From contig OY755178.1 of assembly GCA_963576735.1 (NCBI GenBank), positions 558,001-622,000 of the forward strand: DNA of 64,000 nt, written 5' to 3'. This DNA is from Bedellia somnulentella (Eukaryota; Arthropoda; Insecta; Lepidoptera; Bedelliidae). Shown here in pieces: positions 1-11,084 of this stretch. The position numbers and the translations under genes were made by a program. The notes below the pieces were generated by a model that was not told the origin of the DNA, made no database searches, and worked only from the letters and a program-made list of their open reading frames with translations. Position 1 is the first letter of the stretch. Each line of letters opens with the position of its first letter.

Positions 1-819
1 TTGATTGAAAGAGTGATGAAAGAAACTGATGAGAAAATCTGGGATGTGCAAGCTGGGTTTAGAAAGGGAATGGGATGTATGGATCAAATCTTCTCCTTAA
101 GGTGCATCACAGAAAAGTTCTTAGCAAAGAGCCAAAAAGTGTATTGCACCTTCATTGACCTGGAGAAGGCGTATGATAGGGTAGTAAGAAAGAATTTGTG
201 GAAGGTGTTGTCTTAGTAACTTGTAGTGTAACTTATACGTGCATTGGAGTCACTCTATGAGGGTTCCAGTGCATGTGTAAGAATAAACGGAGAAAACACG
301 GACTGGTTTGAAATCTCTAGGGGTGTACGTCAGGGTTGTGTAGCTTCTCCGTGGCTTTTCAATCTGTTCATGGAGGACTGTTTGAAAGAACTACGCGAGA
401 GTGATTATGGTCTGAGAATGGGAGGATTCATCATTAAATGCCTCTTATACGCTGACGATCAAGTATTACTTGCATCAACGGTAAATGAGTTGCAAGAGAT
501 GGTGAATATTGCGTATAAGTCTTTTGAAAGAAAGGGCATGCGAGTGAATGTGGACAAAACCATGACAATTGTTTTCGAGAGAGAGGAAAGTATGACAGAA
601 TGTGAGATTACAATAGGTGGCAAGAAAGTAGAACAAGTGAAAGAGTTTGTATATCTGGGAAGTTTGTTCACAAAGGGCGGAAAATGCGAGGAAGATATTG
701 AAAGGAGAGTTAAAAAGGGAACTGCGGTAAATGGAGCCATAAACAGTCTAATGTCGAGCCAGGTCTGTCTGGAAAGGCGCGAATGGCAGTTCACAATGCT
801 GTACTGGTTCCTACGCTGA
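1..819 (+). pseudogene. Reverse transcriptase domain of the LINE, disrupted
   Basis: The translated pieces carry RT motif A (FIDLEKAYDRV, about 154-186), motif B (GVRQGCVASPWLFNLFM, about 325-375) and the catalytic YADD box (CLLYADDQVLLA, about 439-474), followed by VNVDKT. The reading frame is lost between the first piece (stop at 214-216) and the second, and again near 780-800, where the frame continues with LVPTLMYGSESWAW. The RT palm is therefore recognisable but cannot be made as one protein. The region upstream of motif A, including any endonuclease, is outside the window. Confidence 0.88.
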
Positions 820-938
820 TGTATGGTAGTGAGAGTTGGGCATGGCAAAAGAGGCATGAAAGTAGAGTGAATGCAATGGAAATGAGATCCCTCAGAAGTA
901 TATGTAATGTAAGGTTGTGCGACAGAGTGAGAAATAGT

Positions 939-1177
939 ACATATACTCTCGGCTATAAATCCCTAGAAGGGGTAGCCAGAGCTAAGGAATAAGAAATTCC
1001 TCAGCCACTTTGGGAAAGTTGTGTGGGGAAAAGATGGTAAAATAAAGGTTATTGGTGATGGGTCTCCAACCGCATCGCCCAAAAATCCAATAAAAAGCCT
1101 CAATACCCTTAGTCGCCTCTTACGACACCCGTGGGTAGAAAGGGGTAGCGACGTTCTAAGCCGGCACGACACGGCGC
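939..1177 (-). mobile_element. SINE-A copy inserted in LINE
   Basis: This is a minus-strand copy with the ACTCTCGGCTATAAATCCC end on the left and the head ...GGCACGACACGGC on the right. The LINE sequence TGAGAAATAGT is repeated at 928-938 and 1178-1188, an 11-bp target-site duplication, so both ends of the family are defined here. Confidence 0.9.
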
Positions 1178-1557
1178 TGAGAAATAGTGTGATTCGTGAA
1201 CGGTTAGGTGTAAAAGATAAGACGTAGTGTGCAAGATAGAGAAAGGAATGTTAAGGTGGTTTGGGCACATAGAGAGGATGCATGACAGTAAATTTGTGAA
1301 AGAGATCTATACAGCCAACGTGGCAGGTAATGTGAGTAGAGGACGACCACGGAGGACACACCTGGACTAAATAGAGTGGGTGCGCAAAAAGGCCGGCGTC
1401 CGAAGTATGAAGAATAAAAAAGCATGTATGAGAAGAATGATGAATGTAACAGAAGCAAAAGAGATTTGCCTGGATCGTACAAAGTGGCGAATCGATAGTC
1501 TCTGCCTACCCCAATGGGAACAATGGGCGTGAGTATAAGTAAGTAAGTACGTAGGTC

Positions 1558-2417
1558 ACACTATTACTTTTATTTAGTTGAGAGCTAATTGACAATGATA
1601 GTCTGATATTTCAAAATGGCGACGGTAGTACCAATTCAGCCGTCAGCCAAGAAAAGTTTAGGGATCTGTAATTAGTAGTTTATGATTAAAGTTTAAGGGA
1701 AACATAGAAATAATCACCAGAGATCTTACAACTAAAAACTAGGTTGGCATGGGACCGTCGGATGCCAATAAAAGGACCGAAGCGAGCAATTGCCTGATTC
1801 TCAGATATTACTAATCGTTGAACGATTTATTCTACAAATATCTCAACACGCGTTGCTATGCAATTTGTTATGATTCTTTGAATATACCTGTTGGTTAACC
1901 AAAACGCGTGATTGATTCTACACAAAACTGTAAAGGAGTTAGAGTCCTGATTTTGGAAAACTTAAATTGTTTGTTGAAAAAAACATATACATATGCGTTT
2001 ATATAAATTCTATTTTCTCGCGCTGGCATTGTTTACGTAATTTTTCCATAGACTGACATTGTAATTTTTTAATGGTGATTATTCCTCCGTGGTACATCCG
2101 ATTTTTATCAAAATTGACATAAACCATCTAGACATGGTCCTTGACCACCCTGAAAAATTTCAGGGTTCTGAGTTGAGCCGTTTGGGAGGAGTACGATCAC
2201 AACGAAATGCAAAAGTCGGGGGTAAATGGAGCTTCGCTCGCTACGCTCGCTTCGCTCCAATAAAGATAGATTAGAATCACAAAAAAATGTTTAGTGGACT
2301 CTACATAATCGGCAAAGAAGTTAAGAAGATTTGAATAAATCTGCAAATAACTTAGTAAATAAACTTGTACATACTAAACGTTTCAAGAATGTTCAACGCA
2401 TAAATCGCAGTAAGCTA
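1558..2417. other. No gene seen; AT-rich spacer
   Basis: No convincing coding potential. The one curiosity is a run of GCTTCGCTCGCTACGCTCGC at about 2230-2260 with imperfect internal repeats. A 61-codon ORF at 2089 has no recognisable features. Confidence 0.6.
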
Positions 2418-2534
2418 CCTTAGACTTGGCTCCACTTATTTTAGAGATTGCATTACTTTTTAGAGATAAACAAGCATCGGTATCGAGACTTAACTATTTT
2501 TTACATAATGTTTTTGGTGGGATTTCACTTCTTT

Positions 2535-2710
2535 AAATAAAGAATAAATAAAGGAAAGAAAAATCTCGACACAGGCGGGATTCGAACCCGCGACCTCGGG
2601 TATACGCCCCCGTCACTCTTGCCAATTGAGCTACCGTGTCTTTCCTTTATTTATTCTTTATTTTTTAGTAATAATCCCCACATGAGGTTTTCATGAACAA
2701 AAAGATTTAA
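2535..2710 (-). mobile_element. Palindromic tRNA-like element, copy 1
   Basis: A tRNA-like core (2568-2640, minus) is bracketed by an inverted copy of its own tail: AAATAAAGAATAAATAAAGG on the left and CCTTTATTTATTCTTTATTT on the right. The 13-bp sequence ATTTCACTTCTTT is repeated at 2522-2534 and 2711-2723, so the unit inserted as a retroposon-like element into the Helentron remnant. It contains an unoccupied version of the Helitron target site at 2671/2672. Confidence 0.7.
2568..2640 (-). other. tRNA-like sequence, not a standard tRNA
   Basis: Read on the minus strand it has a 7-bp acceptor stem (GACACGG with CTGTGTC-type pairing), a D-arm with GCTCAATTGGC and a perfect GCGGG/CCCGC T-stem around TTCGAAT. 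The anticodon arm is odd: around GGGGGCGTATACCC the best stem is 4 bp with an 8-nt loop lacking the usual U before the anticodon. I read it as a tRNA-derived repeat head rather than a working tRNA. Confidence 0.65.
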
Positions 2711-3649
2711 ATTTCACTTCTTTTTGAAATTTCAGCGTTTTAATCCTAACCAGAGGTTCTCGAATGAGGCCCTGAAAATTCGGCGAAACGGTTGCAGAAA
2801 AGAATGGTACGGCAGTGTTTGCTTCGCGCTCGACTTGGAGATCTTTATTTTCTATATTCCTATTCCACAATATTCCATATTTGAGAAAGTTACATATTAA
2901 CTTTACATCCCAACTTTACCCCCTTAAGTGCTAAATTTTTATTGATCCTTTTTAAATGATCACTTATATCATAAAAGGAAAAGAACCTGTTTACCCAATT
3001 TCAAGTTTCTAGGCAAAGCAAAAATATTTTTTTAATACAGACTTTACTCCTTAAATTACCCCTTTAGTTTAGTAACACTTCATTCTGGGCTTATTAAATA
3101 ATAAACTAAGATAGTGAAAAATAATTTAAATCTTTTTGTTCATGAAAACCTCATGTGGGGATTATCTTCTATACTATAATAAGACTGTAACGAGGTCAAA
3201 ACTGTACATTGAAGAAAAAAAAAAACCGGTGGAATATGTTTTATTTTCGATACTGAAGCCAAATTTGTTATTTTTGAAAAAAATGTCTGTCTGTCTGTCT
3301 GTCTGTCTGTATGCCCGTTCATCACGTTAATTCTACCGGACCGATCTTGATCAAATTTGGCATGAATGTAGGTTATACACCTGGCCAACATATAGGATAT
3401 AATTTATCCCGGATTTCGCATGGGTTCCCACAGTAGCATAAAAAAACATAACTTTTATATGGTTCGCCATATTAACACGATTAATTTTTTCATCGACCGA
3501 CTTTATCGGACTCTTCATTAATAGTCTTTTTGGAAAAAATAAGGGTTTCATCCATTTTCATCAAAATAATTGTCCATTTAATTGTTTGTCAATAGTATGA
3601 CTACTAGATATATAGGATATCACAAATTTGAAACTTACACGAATGTCTG

Positions 3650-3722
3650 CGTGGCGTAGCGGTATACCGTTTGGTAAACACTAAGTTCGAAAGACCCGGG
3701 TTCGAATCCCGGGTGGTCAAAG
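3650..3722 (+). other. tRNA-like segment inside Helitron A
   Basis: It shows A-box-like GCGTGGCGTAGCGGTA and B-box GGTTCGAATCC with a perfect CCGGG/CCCGG T-stem. The equivalent position in Helitron B (17915-17985, minus) holds a diverged counterpart, so it was present in their ancestor. It is probably a SINE head; a functional tRNA cannot be argued. Confidence 0.55.
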
Positions 3723-4362
3723 TCTTTTTGCGTATTTTTTTTTGCTTTTGTGTTAGGTTAGAATAATAGGATGCACTAATACTTCTTTTTCACATTCAAC
3801 TATGCGAATATGTATGAATAAAGATAATTGAAAGCATATTGTATGAATTTCGCGTATTCATTTGGTAGGTTTGAGAATATGTTTATAACTTTTGTTTTTT
3901 TAACTATTTTTAACTAATATTCTCATAGATATATTATACTTTACTTACGCATAAATTAATATTCTGTTTAAGCCTCAGAATGCATAGTTTGTAAATAATA
4001 GTAAATATCTCAATGTTAATTCAGTAACGCCATCTGTTGACCGATGATTGCAATCTCTCACACATCACCAAGAGTCAGTGTAGGGGGCAGCACCGGGTCG
4101 CCAAACTGCTATCCATACTTACTCAAGATATTTTCATTTTTGAACATAGAAACTTGGTTACAAAATGGTTTGTTTCATGTTTCTTATGAACAATTAAAAA
4201 GGTTTTTTGGAACTCATCCCCTAAGAGATTGAAATATATTATGCAGATTTTTGATCTATAAATACAATGTATCTAGAAATTTGAATCTTGATGCGATTGA
4301 CTGATATAACAACTACAAAAAGGAATGCATGAAATTCATCCATCAATCAATCATGAGAATAT

Positions 4363-4535
4363 ACTAACGGCTATAAATCCCAAAAAAGGGTAGCCACAGC
4401 TCCAGAGATAGTAATTCTTTATCCACTTTTGGAAGTTGAATGGGGTCCGTCCAACCGTCCAACTGCACCGCCCAATAATCACTTAAAAAGTCTCAATGTT
4501 CTTTATATGTATTACAACGCCCACGGGAATATAAA
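4363..4535 (-). mobile_element. SINE-A remnant inside Helitron A
   Basis: GAATATACTAACGGCTATAA, GGGTAGCCACAGCT and TTTTGGAAGTTGAATGGG match the minus-strand SINE-A. The middle carries a deletion relative to the copy at the same place in Helitron B. Confidence 0.8.
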
Positions 4536-4772
4536 TACAAAAAAACAGAAGTTAGTGTAGTTAAATAGTGTTTTGGTATTTTGGATGTAAACTGGATGCA
4601 AAAAATGTAGTCCACGCGGACGTAGTCGCGGGCAAAAAGCTAGTTACTAATAAATAAAGAACAAATAAAGGAAAGAAAAATTTCGAAACAGGCGGGAATC
4701 GAACCCGCGATCTAGAAGAATAGAGAAGAAGAAAGAAATAAAGGATAGAAGAATTTCGCGCTGGCAGTCATT

Positions 4773-4844
4773 GACACGGTAGCTTAATTGGCAGAGCGAC
4801 GGGGGCGTATACCCGATGTCGCGGGTTCGATTCCCGCCTGTGTC
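4773..4844 (+). other. tRNA-like core of palindromic element, copy 2
   Basis: It has the same acceptor and T-stem pairing as the 2568-2640 copy, with TTCGATTCCC in the T-arm. The anticodon arm GGGGGCGTATACCC again gives a non-standard 8-nt loop. Confidence 0.65.
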
Positions 4845-4879
4845 GAAATTTTTCTTTCCTTTATTTATTCTTTATTTAA

Positions 4880-5715
4880 TAGTGAAAAAGTGTTATTCAA
4901 CCAGTATGAATCTCAAACTTTAAAGAAGCATTAGTCTATTTGGAAAATCAGTTATAAAAAGCACCACAAATATATTATTTTATTCTCTTTATCATTTTTC
5001 TTCAATACTAATTAATTATTTATCTCTCGATCTTATAGAGGAGGGGTACCAAAGCCTTAAAAAACCGTGTGTTCTCAATTTTAGTGTTTTTTTTTAATTC
5101 TATCAAAAACAAACTATAGTTCCTATGTCAAAATACATAATCTCCTTAAAGTCAATCTGTAGAGGACTGGGAGATGGTTACACGATACACAATCATTAAC
5201 ATAGACTTAATATAAAGCTGATCATTAATAACGCACTTGGTTTCTGTAGAGCCTTATCTTGTCTGACGTGTTTCCCCACTGGAATTTCTCGAGCAAAGTT
5301 TACGCAAGTAGGCCTAAAGCACTCCCGTTGCTTATGTTTGAATATCTTATTGAATCATTTTTATTTATATCAACATTAAATAAATAAATAAGTTAATTCG
5401 ATTAGTAGTGTTTAGTTATACATATTTGTAAGTACTTACTATCCCACTGTATTTTATACGTCTACCAACACAATGGATATTAGTTATCTAAATAAAAATA
5501 AATATTAATTAATTTAAAAAAAACATCGTTTGCGTTGTATGACACCCAAGGGCTGGCAGAATTACTATTGGTGCTGAATATCACGTGATATATTTGTCAT
5601 CTAGTATTCCGAGTACCTCCCTAATATCAACTATTATTTTCTATACGTACATACACAATGGGTTTTGTTACAATAAAAAAATCATTTTTTATTTTCCTTA
5701 ATTAATTTTCAAAAA
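4880..5715. other. No gene seen; AT-rich spacer
   Basis: No ORF or recognised repeat. Sequence is simple A/T-rich with short runs. Confidence 0.6.
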
Positions 5716-6014
5716 GCTGTGCAGTGCCGGCTTATAATAGCACTACTCCTTACTTCCCGTGGGTGTTCTTAAGAGGCGACTAAGGGTATTGGGGATTTAT
5801 AAGTGATTTTTGGGCGATGCGATTGGAGACCCATGACCAAGAACTTTTATTTTACTATCTTTTCCTCACTTATCTTCCAAAAGAGGCTGAGCAATTTCGT
5901 ATTCTGAAGCACAATTATGTATGTATGTAACTTCCAAAAGTCACTAAAGAAATTTATTTTTGAAGCCCTGGCTACCCCTGTTTGATACTCATAACTATGA
6001 GTATATGTATGTAT
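5716..6014 (+). mobile_element. SINE-A copy with duplicated 3' end
   Basis: It starts GCTGTGCAGTGCCGGCTTA and ends at ATGTATGTATG near 5929. A second, partial 3' half follows at 5930-6014, finishing in GAGTATATGTATGTATA. Confidence 0.85.
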
Positions 6015-6024
6015 ATAAATTAGG

Positions 6025-6272
6025 TTGCCGTGTAGTGTCGGCTTAGAATAACACTACCCCATTTCTACCCGTGGGTGATCGTAAGAGGCGACTAAGGGTA
6101 TAGGGGCTTTTTAAGTGATTTTTGGGCGATGTAGTTGGAGACCCGTCACCAAAAACATTTATTATTACCATCTTTTCCCCAATAAACTTCCAAAAGTGGC
6201 CGAAGAATTTCTTATTCCAAAGCTCTGGCTACTCCGTTAAGGGATTTATAGCCGTGAGTATATGTATGTATG
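6025..6272 (+). mobile_element. SINE-A, near full length
   Basis: It runs from TTGCCGTGTAGTGTCGGC to GTGAGTATATGTATGTATG. The 11-bp sequence TATAAATTAGG flanks it at 6014-6024 and 6273-6283, confirming target-primed insertion. Confidence 0.93.
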
Positions 6273-6284
6273 TATAAATTAGGA

Positions 6285-7763
6285 TATTCATTGCAAATAA
6301 GTTAATGGGAGTAATCCTTTAAACGACTTAAGGCAGATTATGTTTGGCACACTGCGATGATTCATCAAAACGGTGTGCATCTGCCGTCTATTTGCAGCCT
6401 TTATAAGAGTAATTATAAAATATACCAGTAATAGTAGAAGATCCCGCTGCTGAATCTCTACGTTCACAACGTACAAAGTCAAACACACATTTTAAAATAA
6501 GTTTATGAATAGGAGAATACACTGACAAGACGCAGCCATGCAAAAGTGGCCGCGAGTAATTTTAATTTAATTAATGTTTATTATTTTTTGGAGACAAATT
6601 TAGTTCACTTGTTTTCGAAATGTAATAACATCCCCATCATAGCAGTGTATATAAAGAATATAAAAATCCATAGGTGCCGTTGCAAATTCAGCCGCAACTA
6701 CCTCGCAGCCAGGTGTAAGTAGGTTATATTTTGGTGTGTTTTATACGTTCATAAGTTACACGCATATTTCTTATATGAAATTAAAGCTATTTTTTTTTCT
6801 AATGTGATAATACATAGCTGCCTGTGAAAAAGCGGCCGCAAATTAGGGTTGCCATCTGTTAAAATTAAAATATCCGAAAAATCAATAGTTGTTTCAATTA
6901 TAAATAAATTAAAACCTAAATTAACAAATTAGAATTAGGACTCGGTGCTAGAAAATTTGATTTTTTTTTGCGGAAAAAGTGGTTGCTACTGCTGGTATAT
7001 TCACTGGTAAAGATTAATGATAATTTTCTACAAGTATATGGAAATATTAAGGAAAAGCTTAGCTAAGTAAGATTTGTCACAACACACAGAACTATCTACT
7101 AATAAAACATACAACCACACATGTACGCCGTTATATTCCCATAAAACATACATTTCTTGCCAAAATTTTACTCGGCCTAGAACCATACATTTTGTAATCG
7201 ACCAACTTTTAAATTCAGTCGTTTACTTATTTAAAGGAAAGAAAACGGTTTGCTAGTTTCGTTCAGAGACTCGACAGAGCCCGCGGCTACATGTGAGGGT
7301 TAACTTGGTTAGCGATAGACGACAATATTTTATGTCTTTCCTCCTGTATCAGACATATTTATTAGATTTGTATTATCTATAATAAGAGTATACATTGATA
7401 CGTAAATAATACTCGTATTGTTCTTCTTCCTTTGAACAAATTTACCGTTCGTTTGACCGCATATTTTCCGCTTGAGATAAAATTCTCTATTCATCTATTC
7501 CCGTAAAAGTCGTTAGAGATAAACTTGGAAATGGATGCTATTTAAATGTTTAACGAGTGATACGAGTGGAAATTCATCATCACTGATTTTGCTGTTTCCC
7601 ATTTTTTCAAAGTGACTAAAGGAAAGTTCTTGGGGTAGTCTTCATGAGATTATAGCCATAAGAATACAAAGTAACAGATACGTTTACCTGCATAAAGCTT
7701 CAGAGTTCATGGGTTCTCCATTCTGTATCATACTATATAGTAGCCATGTAATGTCCAATGTTT
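6285..7763. other. No gene seen; spacer with SINE scraps
   Basis: Only a weak SINE-A 3' fragment is visible, at about 7600-7665 (GATTATAGCCATAAGAATAC). The two short ORFs at 6288 and 7074 lack any family signature. Confidence 0.55.
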
Positions 7764-8003
7764 GCCGTGTAGTGTTGACTTAGAATAACACTACCCCATT
7801 TCTACCCATGGGTCGTAAGAGACGACTAAGGATCCAGAGACTTTTTAAGTGATTTTTGGGCGAGGTGGTTGGAGACCCATCACCAACAACCTTTATTTCA
7901 CCATCTTTTCCCCATGCAACTTCCAAAAGTGGCTGAGGAATTTCTAATTCCTTAGCTCTGGCTACCCCTTCTAGGGATTTATAGCCGTGAGTATATGTAT
8001 GTT
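7764..8003 (+). mobile_element. SINE-A, left member of a tandem pair
   Basis: It runs from GCCGTGTAGTGTTGACTTAG to GAGTATATGTATG. The next copy begins at the following base, so the second insertion landed in or at the TATG tail of the first. Confidence 0.9.
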
Positions 8004-8255
8004 TGCCGTGTAGTGTCGGCTTAGAATAACACTACCCCATTTCTACCCGTGGGTAATCGTAAGAGACGACTAAGGGTCCAGGGGCTTTTTAAGTGATTTT
8101 TGGGCGAGGTGGTTGAAGACCCGTCACCAAAATCATTTATTATTACCATCTTTTCCCCAATCAACTTCCAAAAGTACTGAGGAATTTCTCATTTCAAAGC
8201 TCTGGCTACCCCGTTAAAGGATTTATAGCCGTGAGTTTATGTATGTATGTATGTA
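8004..8255 (+). mobile_element. SINE-A, right member of a tandem pair
   Basis: It begins GCCGTGTAGTGTCGGCTTAG directly after the previous copy and ends GTGAGTTTATGTATGTATG. Confidence 0.9.
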
Positions 8256-8363
8256 ATGTCAAAAAAAAATAGTTTTAGCAACGTGTTTACCGTATTTGTC
8301 TAAAGGGTTGCTAGAGTTATCATTAGCAAAACAATAATTTTCTTTCTCATTTTTATTCTTATA

Positions 8364-8735
8364 GCAACCGTGATAGCCCAGTGGGTAGAACACTCGGTTA
8401 TCGTGCAAACGACTAGTGTTCAAATCCTGGGTCGGGCCTACACCAATTTGTCTTTTCTAAAGACATATGTGTGGTTAATTTATCATGGTTGTTAACGGTG
8501 AGGGAAAACAACGTGAGGAAACCCACATGGCTGAGTTGTACTACGTCATGTGACAGTGTATTCGTAAAAAACGGCGATAGGCCTGCCCCCTATCACGTGA
8601 GTACACTGTCCATGCAAAACGTGGGTACTCTGCACACCAGGTGACAAAGTCACGTGATGTTCAGAAGTATTAGTACCTCTGCCAACCCCTTCGGGGATAT
8701 TCGGCGTGAACCTTTATGTTATTATGTTATGTTAT
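8364..8735 (+). mobile_element. SINE-B, full length
   Basis: The tRNA-like head (CAACCGTGATAGCCCAGTGG, box A) is followed by box B (GTTCAAATCC), a body containing GTGAGGAAACCCACATGGC, and the 3' end ACCCCTTCGGGGATATTCGG with a TATGTTATT repeat tail. It is a polymerase III type retroposon with no protein. Confidence 0.93.
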
Positions 8736-9645
8736 TATTCTTATTAATGTATTATTAAGAGTACATTATGTTAAAATTGAGCCAAATTAGTAATTACAGC
8801 CGCAGTAGATTTAAGAAGCCACGCTCTGTAATAACTAAATGCTCACGTGTTTCATACCAATGTTTTCGACACACTCATGGAGAAGTTTAATAACTTAATA
8901 TTATATTAAACCTTATTGTCCAAGAAAATTTTGCCGAAATAATTAAGTTTTATCAACTCGCATTAATATTGATTCCTGGAATTAAGTGAGAAATATCTAA
9001 AAAATTTCCTTGACATATTTTTGTGACAATAAACAATAATCAATAAATTATCCCTATAGAAATATGTTTTAAAAATTATATGAACACTGTAAAATATTTT
9101 TTGATATATTTTACTCATCATTTCGATTAACCGTGAAACAGTTTATCACCATGCTTTGTACAATTTAAATTCTTTTACATCTACTATTTCAAAAATCAAA
9201 GAAATATTCCTATTTTTTCGATTCCCTGGTCCACTTAAAACGTGTTTAAACAAATACATAAACCTTAAATCTTAATTATGTACATTTAGTAATTGAAAAA
9301 TCCGAATTTCTAACAAATTCAACGAGCACTAATTAAAATATTTTCAACGATCTCCTCATTACCTCATCTCCGAAAGCTTCTCCACAGCACGTTGGCCCAA
9401 ATTCAAGAGAAAACAATTATTTGTGCTCTACGTTTTAATTTAAACCTTAAATTGTGGGAGATAGATGGCACATTTTAATTAGTCGTTCATCGTATTGTTA
9501 CACCTATGACGTGATCACACAGACAGCGTTAAGCGCACGTTTTGTGCAATCCTTGACATCAGAAATTTATTTCCGCATCGGTCGCGATAAAAGAAGTAGG
9601 CAGAGCACAAATAATAGAAACTCCTTAGCTACTTTTGGAGGTTGA
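8736..9645. other. No gene seen; AT-rich spacer
   Basis: A 63-codon ORF at 9454 has no recognisable features. No repeats found. Confidence 0.55.
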
Positions 9646-9647
9646 CA

Positions 9648-9902
9648 TACATACATACATACATACATATACTCACGGCTATAAATCCCTAGAAGGGGTA
9701 GCCAGAGCTAAGGAATTAGAAATCCCTCAGCCACATTTGGAAAATTGAGTGGGAAAAGGATGGTAAAGTAAAGGTTGTAGGTGATGGGACTCCAGTCGCA
9801 TCGCCCAAAAATCCCTTAAAAGTCCCAATACCGTTAGTTGCCTCTTACGTACACCCATCGGTAGAAACGGGGTAGTGCTATTCTAAGCCGACACTACACG
9901 GC
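9648..9902 (-). mobile_element. SINE-A, near full length
   Basis: A CATA-repeat tail at the left leads into TATACTCACGGCTATAAATC, ending at CGACACTACACGGC on the right. Confidence 0.9.
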
Positions 9903-10070
9903 AAAGAGGTTGGAGGTTAAGTGGGCCGGAAAAAAACATCTTAAAAGGATGTTTGGTGATGGTCCCCCAGGCTCATCGCCTAACAATCACTTAAAAAGGC
10001 CCAAAACCCCTCGAATGAATCGCGTAGAAAGATAGGAGTTAGCTCTATTCTACACCGACATTACTGATAA
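9903..10070 (-). mobile_element. SINE-A, decayed 5' half
   Basis: TTTGGTGATGGTCCCCCAGG, CATCGCCTAACAATCAC and CTATTCTACACCGACATTAC match the SINE-A minus strand at lower identity. It abuts the younger copy to its left. Confidence 0.65.
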
Positions 10071-10262
10071 TTTACTTTTTATCGCCGAATTGAACTCAGT
10101 GAATGGTGGCTTATTTTGTGACTAACTTAAGTCTTTAAGATTCGTGGTTAATATAACAAAATAGTTATATTGATATTGAAAGGTGTGGTGATGGTATTGT
10201 AAGAAACATAGAAAAAGAAATCACGTTAATCAATCAAGTCACGTAAAATTGAATCGCAGGAA

Positions 10263-11084
10263 GGAACCTTAGACTTGGCTCCACTTATTTTAGAGATTTT
10301 ATTACTTTTTAGAGATAAACAAGCAGCTCCATCGAGACTTGGCTAGTTTTTTACAGAACGTTTTTGGTGGGATTTCACTTCTTTTTGACAGGACGTAGAC
10401 TGATCGAATGGTTACAATTTCTTATTATTATATTATCTTGTGAAATCAAATAAAAATAAACTCCACGACTTTTCAAATCTTTAAAATACACGAAAAAAAC
10501 TTTTATGTGTAAATAAATACGCTACCGGAATTTAAAATAAAGCCAGCGCCATCTAGCGATAGTGACGCGTACTGGTTCTAATGCTAAATAACCTGAGAGA
10601 AGCCGCGGCTGAGTGCTAAGTTCATAAACAATAATAATTACTCGTAAATACGCTTAATATAGTTTGGCAGTACTCTTATTATGTTTTCTCATCAACGTCA
10701 CCAGGTAGTCCAGGTCTTCCATGAACCTTGTCCTGATAGTTTTTTCTTTATGTGGGCGTTAAAATCTACCTCTGTACCAAATTTCAGCTCTCTAGGTCTA
10801 TGGGAAGTACTAGTTCTATTTTGATGATCAGTTAGTCAGTCAGTCAGTGTCGAAAATGCGAAACTTTGCATTAGCTTTACTTCGGAATTAATCGATCTAC
10901 CGACTAGTAATTTTGGATTTCAAGTGTGTGATTACGAATTTCTAGGTGACAAAAATTTCAGCGTTTTAATCTTATCCTGAGGTTCTCGAATGGGGCCCTG
11001 AAATGCGGCGAAACGGTTCCAGAAAAGGATGGTACGGCAGTGCTTGCTTCGCGCTCAACTTGGCGGGGGCACTACCTGTCCCCA
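10263..11084 (-). mobile_element. Helentron-like non-autonomous element (about 820 bp)
   Basis: The left end (TTAGACTTGGCTCCACTTAT, CATCGAGACTTGGCTAG, TTTTTGGTGGGATTTCAC) and right end (GCGGCGAAACGGTTCCAG, GATGGTACGGCAGTGC, then the palindromic GGGGGCACTACCTGTCCCC) match the terminal segments of the elements at 43971-47111 that carry OTU and Pif1 pieces. The interior includes a GTCA repeat (10830-10850) and a CGCCATCTAGCGATAG block also related to the larger elements. It has no ORF and would need a helper element to move. Confidence 0.65.

Larger units (their letters stand above)
1..1557 (+). mobile_element. Non-LTR retrotransposon (LINE), 5' cut by window, broken
   Basis: This is the 3' part of a LINE whose reverse transcriptase would copy its own RNA at a nicked target. 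Its coding pieces lie at 1-216, 244-819, about 783-930 and about 1178-1500 in shifting frames. After the RT the C-terminal region has GRPRRTHLD, KKAGVRSMKNKKACMRR and DRTKW motifs, and the 3' end is a GTGAGTATAAGTAAGTAAG tail. Stops and frameshifts (for example the stop at 214-216) show it is dead. A SINE-A splits it at 939-1177. The same C-terminal block recurs in at least seven other places in the window, so this is a repeat family, not a host gene. I do not assign a clade; it is RTE-like in ending on a DRxxW block. Confidence 0.9.
2418..2840 (-). mobile_element. Helentron-like non-autonomous element remnant
   Basis: The left end (TTAGACTTGGCTCCACTTAT, then ATGTTTTTGGTGGGATTTC) and the right end (CGGCGAAACGGTTGCAGAAA, GGTACGGCAGTG, CTTCGCGCTC) match the ends of the longer element at 10263-11084 and, more distantly, the OTU/Pif1-coding elements at 43971-47111. 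A palindromic tRNA-like element interrupts it at 2535-2710. The right terminus looks truncated. Confidence 0.6.
3165..4643 (+). mobile_element. Helitron A (non-autonomous, 1479 bp)
   Basis: The 5' end TCTTCTATACTATAATAAG follows A (3164) and the 3' end CTAG (4640-4643) precedes T (4644), the Helitron hallmark of AT insertion without target duplication. A GC-rich hairpin CGCGGACGTAGTCGCG lies just before the CTAG. Inside are a GTCT repeat (3285-3310), a tRNA-like segment (about 3650-3722) and a decayed SINE-A (about 4363-4535). There is no Rep/helicase ORF. Helitron B is a close relative with the same internal passengers. Confidence 0.88.
3117..4870 (+). mobile_element. Palindromic tRNA-like element, copy 2, split by Helitron
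   Basis: The left part (3117-3164) ends in CCTCATGTGGGGATTA. After the Helitron (3165-4643) the element resumes at 4644 with TTACTAATAAATAAAG and runs through an inverted partial copy of the tRNA 3' half (about 4683-4712) to the tRNA-like core (4773-4844) and the tail TTTCTTTCCTTTATTTATTC. The inverted arms match each other closely. Confidence 0.65.

Noticed and set aside
459..857. 132-codon minus-strand ORF opposite the LINE RT
   Set aside because: It lies antisense to a clear RT domain and has no family signature; it is a shadow.
3285..3310. GTCT run as a CRISPR or independent microsatellite
   Set aside because: The same run recurs at the same place in all Helitron copies, so it is part of those elements. 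No CRISPR array is present anywhere.
4773..4844. Functional tRNA gene
   Set aside because: Acceptor and T arms pair, but the anticodon arm has an 8-nt loop without the standard U33, and the unit is a mobile repeat.
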